Shown here: positions 1-8,263 of the stretch, one piece after another
Layout: every line of letters starts with the position of its first letter
Numbering within the stretch: position 1 is the stretch's first letter
Source of the DNA: an uncultured Candidatus Entotheonella sp.
Lineage (GTDB): Bacteria; Tectomicrobia; Entotheonellia; Entotheonellales; Entotheonellaceae
Assembly (NCBI GenBank): GCA_958295825.1
Contig: OY282375.1
Span: 1,473,489 to 1,537,488, forward strand
DNA length: 64,000 bases
Direction: 5' to 3'
The notes under the pieces: generated by a model
The model's input: the letters and a program-made list of their open reading frames with translations, nothing else
The model's database searches: none
Told to the model about the DNA's origin: nothing
Made by a program: the position numbers and the translations under genes

Positions 1-543
1 GGCCGCAGTCCGTGACAAGCTCATAGGATTCGACAACTCGATTACCGTTCACCATCAGGGCGATGGCCGGCTCACAGGGGGGATGAAGCTGGGCGGGGCT
101 GTTGTGAACCAAACCCAGCATGCCTTCCAGCTCTTTGGGAAATGCTTCCAGGCGTTCGTACAGTTGGGGGCAGACACCTTCGGGCTTTGCTGTTGGGGAC
201 CAATTTGCGTAAGCGTTGCCCTGCAGAAAATAGAGTTGCGAATCGATCAAACGCCTTCTTTCCCCAAGGGGCCTCCCCAAGCCCTCTTGCGTCCAGAGTT
301 CCTGCGCACGAAGGCTTCAGCGACCATGAAAAGCTTGCCGTCTTGGAGACCGGTGTACGGGACGCTTTTACAATCCGCACCCGAACTGAAACTGTGGAGG
401 TTTTCTCGGGTGACGATGATCTTCGACGCCTGGCCCTTCTCCATGCCTTGGGCAAAACTCACCAGAACAGCACCAAGCAGCAATGTGAAGCCCAAGTAGA
501 CCTTCCAGCTTTTCTGACCACCAGCGGTCAATTTGTTGTGCAT
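1..543 (-). pseudogene. Frameshifted small secreted protein, cut by window edge
   Basis: The start at 543 has a good GAGGAAA ribosome binding site just upstream. The first ~85 residues begin with a basic stretch and a hydrophobic segment (YLGFTLLLGAVLVSFAQG), which looks like a signal peptide. The frame stops at 247, but coding-like sequence continues in another frame (LIDSQLYFLQGNAYANWSPT, then CEPAIALMVNGNRVVESYEL) to the window edge, so there is one frameshift at about 250-290. Cysteines in both halves would suit an exported protein. I do not recognise the family. The defective IS5 element begins immediately upstream of its ribosome binding site and probably removed its promoter. Confidence 0.5.
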
Positions 544-555
544 GTACGTTTCCTC

Positions 556-1317
556 TAAAAGGATATCATGTGGGGCCTGTGATGAGAGTCAACACGCTGA
601 CGCCACAAGGAGAGCGATCATGTCCGAGCACCTCTTCTGGCTGTCCGACGACCCGTTTGACCGACTCAAACCCCTGTCACCCAACAAGGGGCGCGGCGTC
701 CCACGCGTCGATGACCGAAAGGTTATCAGCGGCATCATCCACGTCATCCGCTGGAGCAGGGCCGCGGTCTTCGACCGCATCTTCCAAGCCCTGGCCTCAG
801 AAAGCACCGCCACCGCGACGGTCATGACCGACAGCACCCATCGGGGGCGCATCGCACCGCATCCAGCCTGCTCAAGGGGGGCTTTTCCACGCCAGATCGG
901 ACGCACCCGGGGTGGGCTGAATTCGAAGCTCCACGCCGTCTGCGACGGCGATGGCAAGCCCGTCGTGCTGCGGTTGACGGCGGGGCAGGTCAGCGACTAC
1001 CGCAGGGCTGATACGGTACTTGATGCCCTACCGGAAGCCGATGTCCTGATAGCCGACAAGGGTTATGACAGCGACAGGTTGCGCAAGGCCCTTGCCGAAC
1101 GTGGCGTCAAGTCCTGCATTCCAGGCCGCGCCAAGCGCAAAGAGCCCATCATCTACGACACCGAGTTGTACAAGAGCCGCAACCTCATTGAGCGCCTGTT
1201 TGGCAGGCTGAAGGATTGGCGCCGCATCGCCACCCGGTACGACCGCTGTGCGCATACGTTCTTCAGCGCCATCTGCATAGCTGCCACGGTTAGTTTCTGG
1301 TTATGAGTCCTGAGCCT
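556..1317 (+). mobile_element. Defective IS5-family (IS427-like) element, copy 1
   Basis: It shares long, nearly identical stretches with the elements at 42027-42879 and 48318-49116. The right end carries the common terminus GAGTCCTGAGCCTA (to about 1317). The left terminal repeat TAGGCTCAGGACC seen in the other copies is missing, so the left end is truncated. An internal stretch of about 23 codons after ISGIIHVIR is also deleted. The element lies between the promoter side of the secreted-protein gene and the AT-rich pseudogene at 1318. Confidence 0.8.
620..1306 (+). pseudogene. IS5-family transposase, internally deleted
   Basis: The ATG at 620 follows AGGAGAG. The N-terminus (MSEHLFWLSDD, then GRGVPRVDDRK) matches the IS5/IS427 N-terminal domain. 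The C-terminal DDE part is visible as GRTRGGLNSKLHAVCDGDG, LIADKGYDSDRLRKALAERG and RNLIERLFGRLKDWRRIATR. In related copies these lie in two frames; here indels fuse them into one frame. The block with YGLKWRDAPACYGPHKTLYN is missing and residues around the first catalytic Asp (DSTH) are followed by an out-of-frame stretch, so the product is almost certainly inactive. Confidence 0.75.
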
Positions 1318-1810
1318 AAAGAACTTCGAATTATAGGCGCCAAAGTCTGGTATGACGAATTCACATTGGAACTAGGAAGCAATCTACGCCAAGAAATTGA
1401 CAAAGGGATTAACCGACTCGCACTATGGTATTGTGGTGTTATCGAGTCATTTTTTCCAAAAGAAATGGCCTCAAAGAGAACTAGTATGAACTAATCGAAA
1501 AAAAACATGAAATCAATCCAAATTCAATGCCCGAAGAAGCAAAAATGATTCTGAAATTAGCAACAGACAATGACGTAAGAATCAAGTACTTCTTTGACTA
1601 CGACAAAGCAATAATACAAAAAGGACAAAGGAAGTCGCATATGTAAAATTACACAAAAAGGCTACAGAACAGCCAAACAACTTCGACACTAACATCAACA
1701 TTCAGCGTAAACAATACGAACAGCTCCATCGAAGTAAACATGAGGGTCATCCTCCTTCCCAAAACCAAGAACGTGAGGAGTTCCAGCCTAAAGCGCATCA
1801 GGAAATCCTA
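1318..1810 (+). pseudogene. AT-rich gene remnant interrupted on both sides
   Basis: This stretch is clearly more AT-rich than its surroundings, suggesting foreign origin. Three consecutive coding-like pieces lie in different frames: one with YDEFTLELGSNLRQEIDKGI, then YELIEKKHEINPNSMPEEAK, then AYVKLHKKATEQPNNFDTNI. Two frameshifts, near 1480 and 1640, therefore break the reading frame. Its 5' end is cut by the IS5 copy 1 right end and its 3' end by the MITE-like element at 1808. The family is not recognised; the sequence is Lys/Glu rich. Confidence 0.5.
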
Positions 1811-2070
1811 GGGCCTGTTGACATTCATGGCAATGATACGGTCGTATGAGTCGCCAGCTTGGCTCCGGAGTCAATAGGGACGCCAGAAACCAGCACGATG
1901 CTTGTCTCGGTGTCGGCCTCTTGCTTGAGGGTTTGGAACTTCAAGACGCTGATTTCGACTCTCTCCACGTGCGATGTTCAGACGGAAAAGTCCTTCAACA
2001 TCAATAAGTTGCCATGATTCATGAAGGCGATCCGTGCTTGGCAATCGCGCGAATGTCAACAGGCCCTAGA
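1808..2070. repeat. MITE-like element with 18-bp inverted terminal repeats
   Basis: CTAGGGCCTGTTGACATT at 1808-1825 is repeated as its exact inverse complement at 2053-2070. The 263-bp interior has no transposase ORF. The same end motif (GGCCTGTTGACATT) recurs at about 42880-42896 and, in slightly altered form, at about 63572-63592 next to an IS5-family transposase relic. This could therefore be a non-autonomous derivative of that IS5-family element. Confidence 0.6.
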
Positions 2071-2125
2071 GCCGTCGGCCCGAAGAGGCTAGACTCATCC
2101 CCAGTAGCCCAGCAAAGAACACAGA

Positions 2126-2207
2126 CCATCCCTGAACGCAAAAAGGGCGGGCGCTTGTACTTGGGCGCCCGCCCTTTTTGCATTGTGCTAAAACCGCTTT
2201 CGACCCT
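2126..2207. repeat. Dispersed hairpin repeat, copy 1
   Basis: There are perfect 17-bp arms at 2138-2154 and 2165-2181 (GCAAAAAGGGCGGGCGC and its complement) around a 10-nt loop. Flanks CCATCCCTGAACG and AACCGCTTTCGACCCT are shared with a second copy at 33632-33711, so this is a repeat family rather than an isolated terminator. The T-run after one arm could still let it terminate transcription. Confidence 0.7.
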
Positions 2208-2589
2208 CATCAGGCAAGTCATTGTGCGTCCAGTCAAGGGCAACGGTCCTGTTCTCTATTGGGCGCATGAAGAACTGGTAGCGGCGGCGGGGGCGAAGCT
2301 GTGCCGCCTGTTACTGGTGAAGGGCGAGCGGAAAGGACAAAGCGTCCGGTTCCTGCATGCTGACGCCTATGAGACCTTTCACCTTGCCGATTTCGTCTAC
2401 GAAATTGTCGGGAAATGACGCCAGGCAGTGATGGGCTACGCAATCATGGCACGAAGTTTCGCATTCCACCCCTGACGGTATGCAGGCTCTACCTGAAAAA
2501 GGAGCGATTGTACTTGGGTCAAGTATGTAATTCCCTTCGCAAAGGCGCTATGAGGGCGCAACGCCGATCAAATCATGCGCTGACCCGGC
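2208..2589. other. Degenerate region, no confident gene
   Basis: One open stretch on the plus strand (2220-2418, containing VRPVKGNGPVLYWAHEELVA) has coding-like composition but no recognisable start or family. It ends at a TGA at 2418. Nothing else in the stretch could be supported on either strand. Confidence 0.3.
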
Positions 2590-2754
2590 AGAATCACAAA
2601 ATTCACCAAGTTACCAAGCGTGTCGCCTCTCAGGCTGATTTTCGTGTTTGGGCCACCTCTCCAAGTGTCCCTTGCCGGACACCCAACTGTGAGAATCGTG
2701 ACGCTGTATGAGCCGAATCCGAACGAATGGATTGATGCTTCTATAAGGAGATGA
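2590..2754 (+). pseudogene. C-terminal remnant of a DUF4258-like toxin partner
   Basis: The frame ending with TGA at 2752-2754 reads VRIVTLYEPNPNEWIDASIR, which resembles the usual C-terminus of DUF4258 proteins (I/VxTxYEPxPxxW). These small proteins are commonly encoded directly upstream of YgiT-type zinc-finger antitoxins, exactly the arrangement here (the next gene starts at 2756). An in-frame stop near 2585 and lack of the N-terminal half indicate a remnant. The assignment rests on the C-terminus and on context. Confidence 0.4.
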
Positions 2755-2755
2755 C

Positions 2756-2999
2756 GTGCCTGTTTGTCCAGTCTGTCATGCTGAGGAAAGCCGGGAAGAA
2801 CGGGTTGACGAGGTTTTCCGAATCGACGGGGAATACGTTCTCGTCGGCGGTAATCCGGCTATGGTATGCGTCCGATGCGGTGAGCAAGCCTTCAGCCGGG
2901 AGACCGTAGAGAAAGTCCGCGTGATGGGTTCACGGTGAAGCCAAGGCCATCAAGTCTGTTCCCTTGCAAGTCTTCGACTTCGCCTCTCAATTGGGATAG
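2756..2999 (+). pseudogene. YgiT-type zinc-finger antitoxin, frameshifted
   Basis: The GTG start at 2756 follows AAGGAGA. The N-terminus carries paired Cys motifs CPVC and CVRCG typical of the YgiT/MqsA-like zinc finger, which binds one Zn. The frame as read stops at 2938. A single-base shift near 2922 (in GATGGGTTC) restores a characteristic continuation (EAKAIKSVPLQVFDFA) ending at 2997-2999. The gene is thus full length except for one frameshift. It would act as antitoxin and autorepressor for the upstream DUF4258-like partner, which is itself only a remnant. Confidence 0.6.
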
Positions 3000-3431
3000 G
3001 TGGCGGTGGTTTTCTCCAAATTTGCATGGTGACCTGTCCCTGGACGACGAGAAAACTGCCACCTGCCCGGTCTCCCTCTATAAGTTCTAATTTCACCTCT
3101 ACGGCCTTTGCGGGACGACGCTGGAGACGTGCCCGGTCCCCTACCCCATCTTGCCGCCGCGAGGACGAAAAAGCCTTCGGCCACTACCGCACGCGGGTCC
3201 TAACCCTGGCCTACATAAACGCCCTGGCAGCGGATGATACGGAAACGCGGGTAGCGGTTTAGATTCGAGTCGGTAAACTTCAATAGCAAGGCCAAAACAG
3301 TTACACGGATAGCGGGCCTGTGAAACGATATTGTAAGGGTGATGCTGCTTGTGAAATAGGATCGAACATCACGGTATTAAGCAGGGGCGCCTAGCAATCA
3401 ATGGTTATGTATAGAGGAGCGGCCTGATCCA
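3000..3431. other. Non-coding or degenerate 430-bp stretch
   Basis: No convincing gene. A plus-strand stretch near 3100-3262 reads PYPILPP in one frame and EDEKAFGHYRTRVLTLAYIN in another, suggesting a frameshifted remnant ending at TAG 3260-3262. The last ~160 bases probably hold the promoter for the AbiTii-domain gene, with a GAGGAG ribosome binding site at about 3413. Confidence 0.3.
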
Positions 3432-4325
3432 ATGGCACAATTACCCCTCGTCTTGCAACTGCGACAATTGGCTATCGACAATGGCACTGACGTTACAGAG
3501 TTGTTGCGGAAGGCTTTGCTTGTGGCCACCAAACTTGGGTTACAGCTGTTTCGTGACTGGGTAAACCAAGAACTTCATGGATATGACCCCAGCAACGTCC
3601 CTGAGTATCGGCAAGTTCACGCCGAGCTCAAAGTCCGTGATCCTTACCATGGGCTAATTCCGTTCTTGATTGAAGATCGGAAAATTATGGAACAACTATG
3701 TAATGATGTACCAATACAGGAGCCTATCGGCTCGCTGGTCGATCTGTTGCAAAACCAACGCGGATACGGCTCCCTATTGATCACATTGTCGCCACATCAG
3801 AAAATGCTCCTTATGCGCATGCAGGACAACTTCGCGCAGTTGGAGCCTGTTCGAACGGTCGGTCGGAACCAAGTTGCTGCAATTCTCGACGCGGTCCGAA
3901 CGAAGATACTCGATTGGTCACTACAACTTGAAGCCGATGGCGTAATTGGAGAAGGAATGACGTTTTCAGCGGAAGAAAAACAGAGGGCGCAATCAAGCAT
4001 CACGATTATTGAAAACTTTCAGGGCATAATTGGTGACGTGTCTCGCAGCACGGTCACTCAGAATATCCTAATGGTCCGCAAGGGCGACTTCGCAAGCCTT
4101 CGTGCTTACTTGTCAGAACATGGTGTAGACGCGGAAGATATTGATGACCTCGAAAGAGCAATCGATGCCGACCCAATGCCCGCTACATCCGAGTCATTTG
4201 GCGACAAGGTAAGCGCATGGGTCGGCAAGATGGTTTCCAAGGCGGCAACGGATGCATGGCAGATTGGAATTGGCGCGGCAGGCGGTTTGCTCGGCAAGGC
4301 TCTCGGAGCATACTACGGACTCTGA
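3432..4325 (+). CDS. AbiTii-domain protein (abortive-infection-type)
   Basis: A 297-aa protein whose N-terminus matches the AbiTii domain: an LLRKAL helix followed by VATKLGLQLFRDWVNQELHG (residues ~23-50). Known members of this domain occur in putative abortive infection or toxin-antitoxin settings. The middle is mainly helical and hydrophilic, and the C-terminus is Gly/Ala-rich (AAGGLLGKALGAYYG), possibly a small membrane-interacting segment. The start at ATG 3432 has GAGGAG about 13 nt upstream. Two small ORFs follow on the same strand (4374, 4627), the first antitoxin-like. The biochemical activity is unknown; the defence role is inferred from the domain and neighbours. Confidence 0.65.
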   Translation: MAQLPLVLQLRQLAIDNGTDVTELLRKALLVATKLGLQLFRDWVNQELHGYDPSNVPEYRQVHAELKVRDPYHGLIPFLIEDRKIMEQLCNDVPIQEPIGSLVDLLQNQRGYGSLLITLSPHQKMLLMRMQDNFAQLEPVRTVGRNQVAAILDAVRTKILDWSLQLEADGVIGEGMTFSAEEKQRAQSSITIIENFQGIIGDVSRSTVTQNILMVRKGDFASLRAYLSEHGVDAEDIDDLERAIDADPMPATSESFGDKVSAWVGKMVSKAATDAWQIGIGAAGGLLGKALGAYYGL

Positions 4326-4373
4326 CAAATGCACATAGTAAGCAATCTTATGAAGTTTCTGGAGGCCGACACC

Positions 4374-4562
4374 ATGCAAATGCCAAATGTGAATCAGGAA
4401 GCCCATCACTTGAAGGAAAATCTGCCTGAGGTCGCTACGTGGGACGATCTGCTGTACACCATCTACGTCCGGCAAACCATTGAGGCCGGACTCGAAGATA
4501 GCGAAGCCGGTCGGGAATTGGATGTCAATGAAGTTCGCGCTAAGTTTGGGCTGTCAGCGTGA
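4374..4562 (+). CDS. Small antitoxin-like protein
   Basis: 62 aa. ATG 4374 is preferred over an upstream ATG at 4329 because GGAGG lies 8 nt before it. The C-terminal half (YVRQTIEAGLEDSEAGRELD, then VRAKFGL) has the RelB/Phd-like pattern of small antitoxins that pair with RelE/ParE toxins (the typical phrase is IEAGLADSEAG followed by a short tail). No RelE/ParE gene follows. It may be a solitary antitoxin or may belong with the AbiTii-domain gene 48 bp upstream. Confidence 0.55.
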   Translation: MQMPNVNQEAHHLKENLPEVATWDDLLYTIYVRQTIEAGLEDSEAGRELDVNEVRAKFGLSA

Positions 4563-4626
4563 GGGGACCCAGACAGGATAATCCGAGGAGGCCAGCGAGG
4601 TTTCAAAGGCTTGAGGGTAATTCAAT

Positions 4627-4797
4627 ATGACAACTCGTGAACCAGAATGTGTCGTCTTGAAGCGTCGTGGCGCAGAATACGTTGCGCAATTGTTAGCCGG
4701 GAAGTCAAAAGAAGAGCGCAAGTTTTGGGCCGAGCGTACGAAACGTTTACGTTCTCGGCAAAAGCCGGAGAAATCAGGGCGTGGCGCGGGCGTGTGA
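4627..4797 (+). CDS. Small basic protein of unknown function
   Basis: A 56-aa ORF, Lys/Arg rich (VVLKRRGAEYVAQLLAGKSK, then RKFWAERTKRLRSRQKP). It follows the antitoxin-like gene by 64 bp on the same strand. The composition looks coding and basic, like a small nucleic-acid-binding protein, but no family is recognised. The upstream ribosome binding site is weak (GAGGGTAATTCAAT). It may be a third member of the AbiTii-linked cluster. Confidence 0.4.
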   Translation: MTTREPECVVLKRRGAEYVAQLLAGKSKEERKFWAERTKRLRSRQKPEKSGRGAGV

Positions 4798-4913
4798 GGG
4801 GAGAGTCGGGCGCCTGCGGGGCGTAGAAGCGGGGTTGGCGGGCGACAGACAGCCCCCAACCCCGACGAACCTGGATGCTATGGAAAGCTACTGGTTCAGA
4901 CTTCGCCTGACCG

Positions 4914-6593
4914 TCAGCCCACCATGTCGTAGCTGCGCAGCAATCTGCCTGGCAAGGCGCTCGTGCATTCATTCTCTTCGAACGTGACGGCGCCGTTCAC
5001 CAGAATGTGACGGATGCCGGTGGGTTTCTGCACCCGGCGCCACTCGCCGCCGGGAAAATCGCTCGCGTAGGTCGGCTTGTCGTAGACATAACCGAGCTGT
5101 TCGAGATCATAGATCATGACGTCGGCCCAGTCGCCGACGCGCAGCGTGCCGCGCCCCTTGAAATCGGCGATCCAGGCTGGATAGGCGCTCATCTTATAAT
5201 GCGCCTGCTCGATGCTGACCAACTGCCGATCCCGCACCCAGTAGCCCAGGAAATGCACCGGCCAGGTGCTGATGGTGAGATAGCGGGTATGGGCGCCGCC
5301 GTCCGACAGGGAGATGTGGGAGTATGGGCTGGAAATACGGCGGGCCAGCGCCTCGTCCCCTCGGTTCGACATCTGGTGGCTGAACGTCGTCTGCAGCCCT
5401 TCGTCCAATGCCAGGTCGAGGAGCGCGTCCAGCGGGTGCTTCTGCTGCCTGGCAGCGAGGTCCTCGATGCTCAGGCCCTCATACTGGCGATTGCGCTCAT
5501 GGGCCACCTCGACCACGGTCATGTGACGCCAATCGGTCCTGGCGTGCGGCCGCTCTTCCACGTCGCGTTTCATGGCGGCGCGGGTCTCCGAGTCGCGCAA
5601 CTTCAGGCCGCGCTCGGCGGCCGTCCCCACCAACGGCTGAATCCAGTTGGGCATGTAATCGAACATGTTGTATTCAGCCAGCGTGAACTCCGACACGGGA
5701 TCCATGGAATTCTGCTGCACCACGACCGGCAGCCCTTCGGCACGCGCTTCGCTGGCCCACGTGTAGCCTTCCTCATCATCCCCAACGGCCACGTGCAGCG
5801 GCCGTCCGCTGCGCTGCATCATGTCCAGAAGCAGCAGGTGTTGTTCATGGGCCGTGTTGGAAATGCCGATGGTCCATCCCATGTGCCCGACGCCAAAGTC
5901 GGACATCACCTCCGCGAGCCCGAGAAACTCCTCCGGCGACGCCACGTGACTCGGTAAGGCGCTTCCGTCTTCGGTGCGGTCTTCGAGATTCTGATCAGCA
6001 GAGAAGCCGAAAGCCCCGGCTTGCATGGCTTCGTGGAGAAGCTGCTTCATCTGCCTCAGTTCGGCCTCGGTTACCGAGGCGCGCTCGCGGGCTTCTCGCA
6101 TCCCCAACACGTAGCCCCGCAGGGGCGAGAAAGGTACCAGCGCGCCCACGTTCACCCCCAGACCCTGTCGGTCCAGGCTGTCGAGATACTCCGGAAAGGT
6201 CTCCCAATCCCAGCGCAACCCGAGTTCCATGGACTTCATGGGGATGGCCTCAATGCGGTTCATCATGCGCATGTTGAGATCACGGTCCTCGGGCCGCGTC
6301 GGCGCGAACCCAAAGCCGCATTGGCCGATGCTGACGGAGGTGACGCCGAACCAGCCAGACAACGAGGCGTAAGGATCCCAGTTCAGCTGGGCGTCATAAT
6401 GCGTGTGCAGGTCAATCGCGCCGGGCGCCACGTTGCACCCCTTGGCGTCGATCTCCCGGGAACCGCCGGCTTTGATGCGACCGCTGATCATCGCCACCCG
6501 GCCGTCCTTGACGGCCAGGTCGGCGCGAAACGGTGGAATGCCCGTTCCATCCACAATGGTGCCGCCGCGAATAACCACATCGTACTCAGCCAT
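4914..6593 (-). CDS. D-aminoacylase-like amidohydrolase
   Basis: 559 aa. The ATG at 6593 is preceded by GAAGGAG; the frame is open further upstream but lacks a better start. The N-terminus has the amidohydrolase beta sandwich (YDVVIRGGTIVDGTG), then the metal-binding HxH at residues 63-65 (DLHTHYD) and the Cys-containing strand SIGQCGFGFAP typical of N-acyl-D-amino-acid deacylases. The catalytic Asp region is SDGGAHTRYL near the C-terminus. Family members remove the acyl group from N-acyl-D-amino acids using one or two Zn; the true substrate is not deducible. It is a single gene, convergent with the AbiTii-linked genes. Confidence 0.8.
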   Translation of the reverse strand: MAEYDVVIRGGTIVDGTGIPPFRADLAVKDGRVAMISGRIKAGGSREIDAKGCNVAPGAIDLHTHYDAQLNWDPYASLSGWFGVTSVSIGQCGFGFAPTRPEDRDLNMRMMNRIEAIPMKSMELGLRWDWETFPEYLDSLDRQGLGVNVGALVPFSPLRGYVLGMREARERASVTEAELRQMKQLLHEAMQAGAFGFSADQNLEDRTEDGSALPSHVASPEEFLGLAEVMSDFGVGHMGWTIGISNTAHEQHLLLLDMMQRSGRPLHVAVGDDEEGYTWASEARAEGLPVVVQQNSMDPVSEFTLAEYNMFDYMPNWIQPLVGTAAERGLKLRDSETRAAMKRDVEERPHARTDWRHMTVVEVAHERNRQYEGLSIEDLAARQQKHPLDALLDLALDEGLQTTFSHQMSNRGDEALARRISSPYSHISLSDGGAHTRYLTISTWPVHFLGYWVRDRQLVSIEQAHYKMSAYPAWIADFKGRGTLRVGDWADVMIYDLEQLGYVYDKPTYASDFPGGEWRRVQKPTGIRHILVNGAVTFEENECTSALPGRLLRSYDMVG

Positions 6594-6743
6594 ACCGTAC
6601 TCCTTCGTTTTGACGGTTCTCGAACGTGAGCAGGCGTTACCGGCGCGCACGGTAGTCCCCTGCCCCGGCTTTGTCAATCCTGCGAAGGTCGGGGAGTGCG
6701 AGCAGCGAAAGCGCGCAGCCGTGGAGCGATGGAGAGCAAGACA

Positions 6744-6764
6744 ATAATCAGATAATATGATTAT
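6744..6764. promoter_or_regulatory. Palindromic operator candidate before the VapBC-type module
   Basis: The inverted repeat ATAATCA (6744-6750) and TGATTAT (6758-6764) sits 40 bp upstream of the antitoxin start, in an AT-rich patch within GC-rich surroundings. Antitoxins of this class usually autorepress by binding such palindromes; the role here is inferred. Confidence 0.45.
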
Positions 6765-6804
6765 CGTTCTCGTATGGAAGATACCCTTGTAGGGGAGGAA
6801 CTTG

Positions 6805-7083
6805 ATGATACAAACGCTTTCCGTCACCGAGGCAGCGCGCCATTTTGCGGAGTACATCAACCGCGTTGCTTACCGTGGCGAATGCTTCGTACTCGTACGT
6901 GGCAACAAACCCGTAGCGGAACTCCGCCCGCTTCCCATGGGGAAACGGTTGGCGGAACTTCCCGCGCTGTTAGCCTCACTGCCCCATCTCGCCCCCGAGG
7001 AAGCCACGCAATTTGCTGACGACCTTGATGCGGCCCGGGCAGAACTGGCGCGTGCGGAGGTTCGGGACCCGTGGCAGTCTTGA
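6805..7083 (+). CDS. Phd/YefM-like antitoxin (VapB role)
   Basis: 92 aa. ATG 6805 follows GGGGAGGAACTTG. The N-terminus IQTLSVTEAARHFAEYINRV, then LVRGNKPVAELRP, is the Phd/YefM fold: a DNA-binding N-terminal domain that recognises the operator. The Ala/Glu-rich C-terminus would wrap the toxin. It overlaps the PIN-domain gene by 13 bp, the classic translationally coupled TA arrangement. An upstream palindrome at 6744-6764 is the likely autoregulatory site. Confidence 0.75.
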   Translation: MIQTLSVTEAARHFAEYINRVAYRGECFVLVRGNKPVAELRPLPMGKRLAELPALLASLPHLAPEEATQFADDLDAARAELARAEVRDPWQS

Positions 7084-7493
7084 TTGATACCAGTATCCTG
7101 ATCGAGCATGAGCGGAGGCGTCTTGACCTGGGTCCTCATCTTGCCCGGCGCCGGGAGGAAGCGTTCTTCCTCTCCGTCGTCACCGTGAGCGAGCTTCTCC
7201 ACGGTGTACATTGCGCCGCGCAACCGGACGTCCGAGCGAAGCGTTCGGCCTTTGTCGAAGCACTGTTGGAGCGCTTTCCTTTATTGCCGATAGACTTGGC
7301 GACTGCCCGGTTGCACGCGCAAGTGCGGGCAGAGTTGGCCGCAGTGGGCAACGTCATCGGCCCGAATAATCTTTGGCTTGCGGCAACGTGTATGGCTCAC
7401 GGTCTGACCGTTGTTACGGCCAATGTCCGCGAATTTGCTCGCGTTCCAGGTCTTGGTGTTGAGGTATGGGGAGAGCCAGAGGCGCGTGCTTGA
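7071..7493 (+). CDS. vapC: PIN-domain toxin VapC-like, altered active site
   Basis: 140 aa, GTG start overlapping the antitoxin gene. PIN-domain features are LIDTSILIE (Asp6) and SELLHG (Glu41). The third acid lies in IGPNNLWLAA, where most VapC proteins have N-D-L-W/L-I-A-A; here Asp is replaced by Asn100 (codon AAT). VapC toxins are Mg-dependent RNases that cleave tRNA or rRNA. Loss of one acidic metal ligand suggests reduced or no nuclease activity unless a neighbouring residue compensates. The C-terminus TANVREFARVPGL is otherwise typical. Confidence 0.8.
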   Translation: MAVLIDTSILIEHERRRLDLGPHLARRREEAFFLSVVTVSELLHGVHCAAQPDVRAKRSAFVEALLERFPLLPIDLATARLHAQVRAELAAVGNVIGPNNLWLAATCMAHGLTVVTANVREFARVPGLGVEVWGEPEARA

Positions 7494-7535
7494 TGATCAA
7501 GCGGTAGGGGAAAAGCAGAGTCATGCGTCTGCAAT

Positions 7536-8228
7536 TTACGCTTCAAGCCCGTCTTTCAATCTGGCGTCAACGTGGCGCCGCACCCAGCCGATTACCGTAT
7601 CCAACCCCTCGCCAGCCAGCAGGTTGGCGAAGATGAACGGCCGGTCGCCGCGCATCTTGCGGGCGTCGCGGTCCATGACCTGGAGGTCGGCGCCGACGTG
7701 GGGGGCGAGGTCGATTTTGTTGATGAGCAACAGGTCGGAGCGGGTAATGCCGGGGCCGCCTTTGCGGGGGATTTTGTCGCCGGCGGCGACGTCGATGACG
7801 TAGATGGTGAAGTCGGCGAGTTCGGGGCTGAAGGTGGCCGCCAGGTTGTCGCCGCCGCTCTCGACGAATACGAGTTGCAGGTCGGTGAAGCGAGCCGTCA
7901 AGCCGGCCATGGCTTCGAGATTCACGGAGGCGTCTTCCCGGATGGCGCTGTGCGGGCAGCCGCCGGTTTCAACGCCAACGATGCGGTCGACGTCCAGCGC
8001 ACCGCTACGGCAGAGGAATTCGGCGTCTTCTCTCGTATAGATATCGTTCGTCACCACTGCGAGGCGGTAGCTGTCGCGCAGCGCCCTGCAAAGCCTGTCA
8101 ACCAACGCCGTTTTGCCGGAGCCGACCGGTCCGCCGATCCCGATTGTCAGCGGCTTGGGCGCTTTGCCGGGCCAGTCAAACAACGCCGCATGGTGGGTGT
8201 GCGGCGTCTCTCGATACCTGTCGTGCAT
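7536..8228 (-). CDS. ureG: Urease accessory GTPase UreG
   Basis: 230 aa, a normal full-length UreG. P-loop GGPVGSGKT at residues 32-40, the conserved metal motif CPH in [15 protein letters not shown], and the G4 motif INKID. UreG supplies GTP hydrolysis and Ni delivery to the UreDF-apo-urease complex in the cytoplasm. The N-terminus has four His in the first 14 residues, a modest potential metal-binding tail, which is notable because no ureE metallochaperone gene is present. It is the last gene of the leftward urease locus. Confidence 0.97.
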   Translation of the reverse strand: MHDRYRETPHTHHAALFDWPGKAPKPLTIGIGGPVGSGKTALVDRLCRALRDSYRLAVVTNDIYTREDAEFLCRSGALDVDRIVGVETGGCPHSAIREDASVNLEAMAGLTARFTDLQLVFVESGGDNLAATFSPELADFTIYVIDVAAGDKIPRKGGPGITRSDLLLINKIDLAPHVGADLQVMDRDARKMRGDRPFIFANLLAGEGLDTVIGWVRRHVDARLKDGLEA

Positions 8229-8263
8229 CCTGTTTCTCCCTCACGTGCAGATGGGATTTGCCT

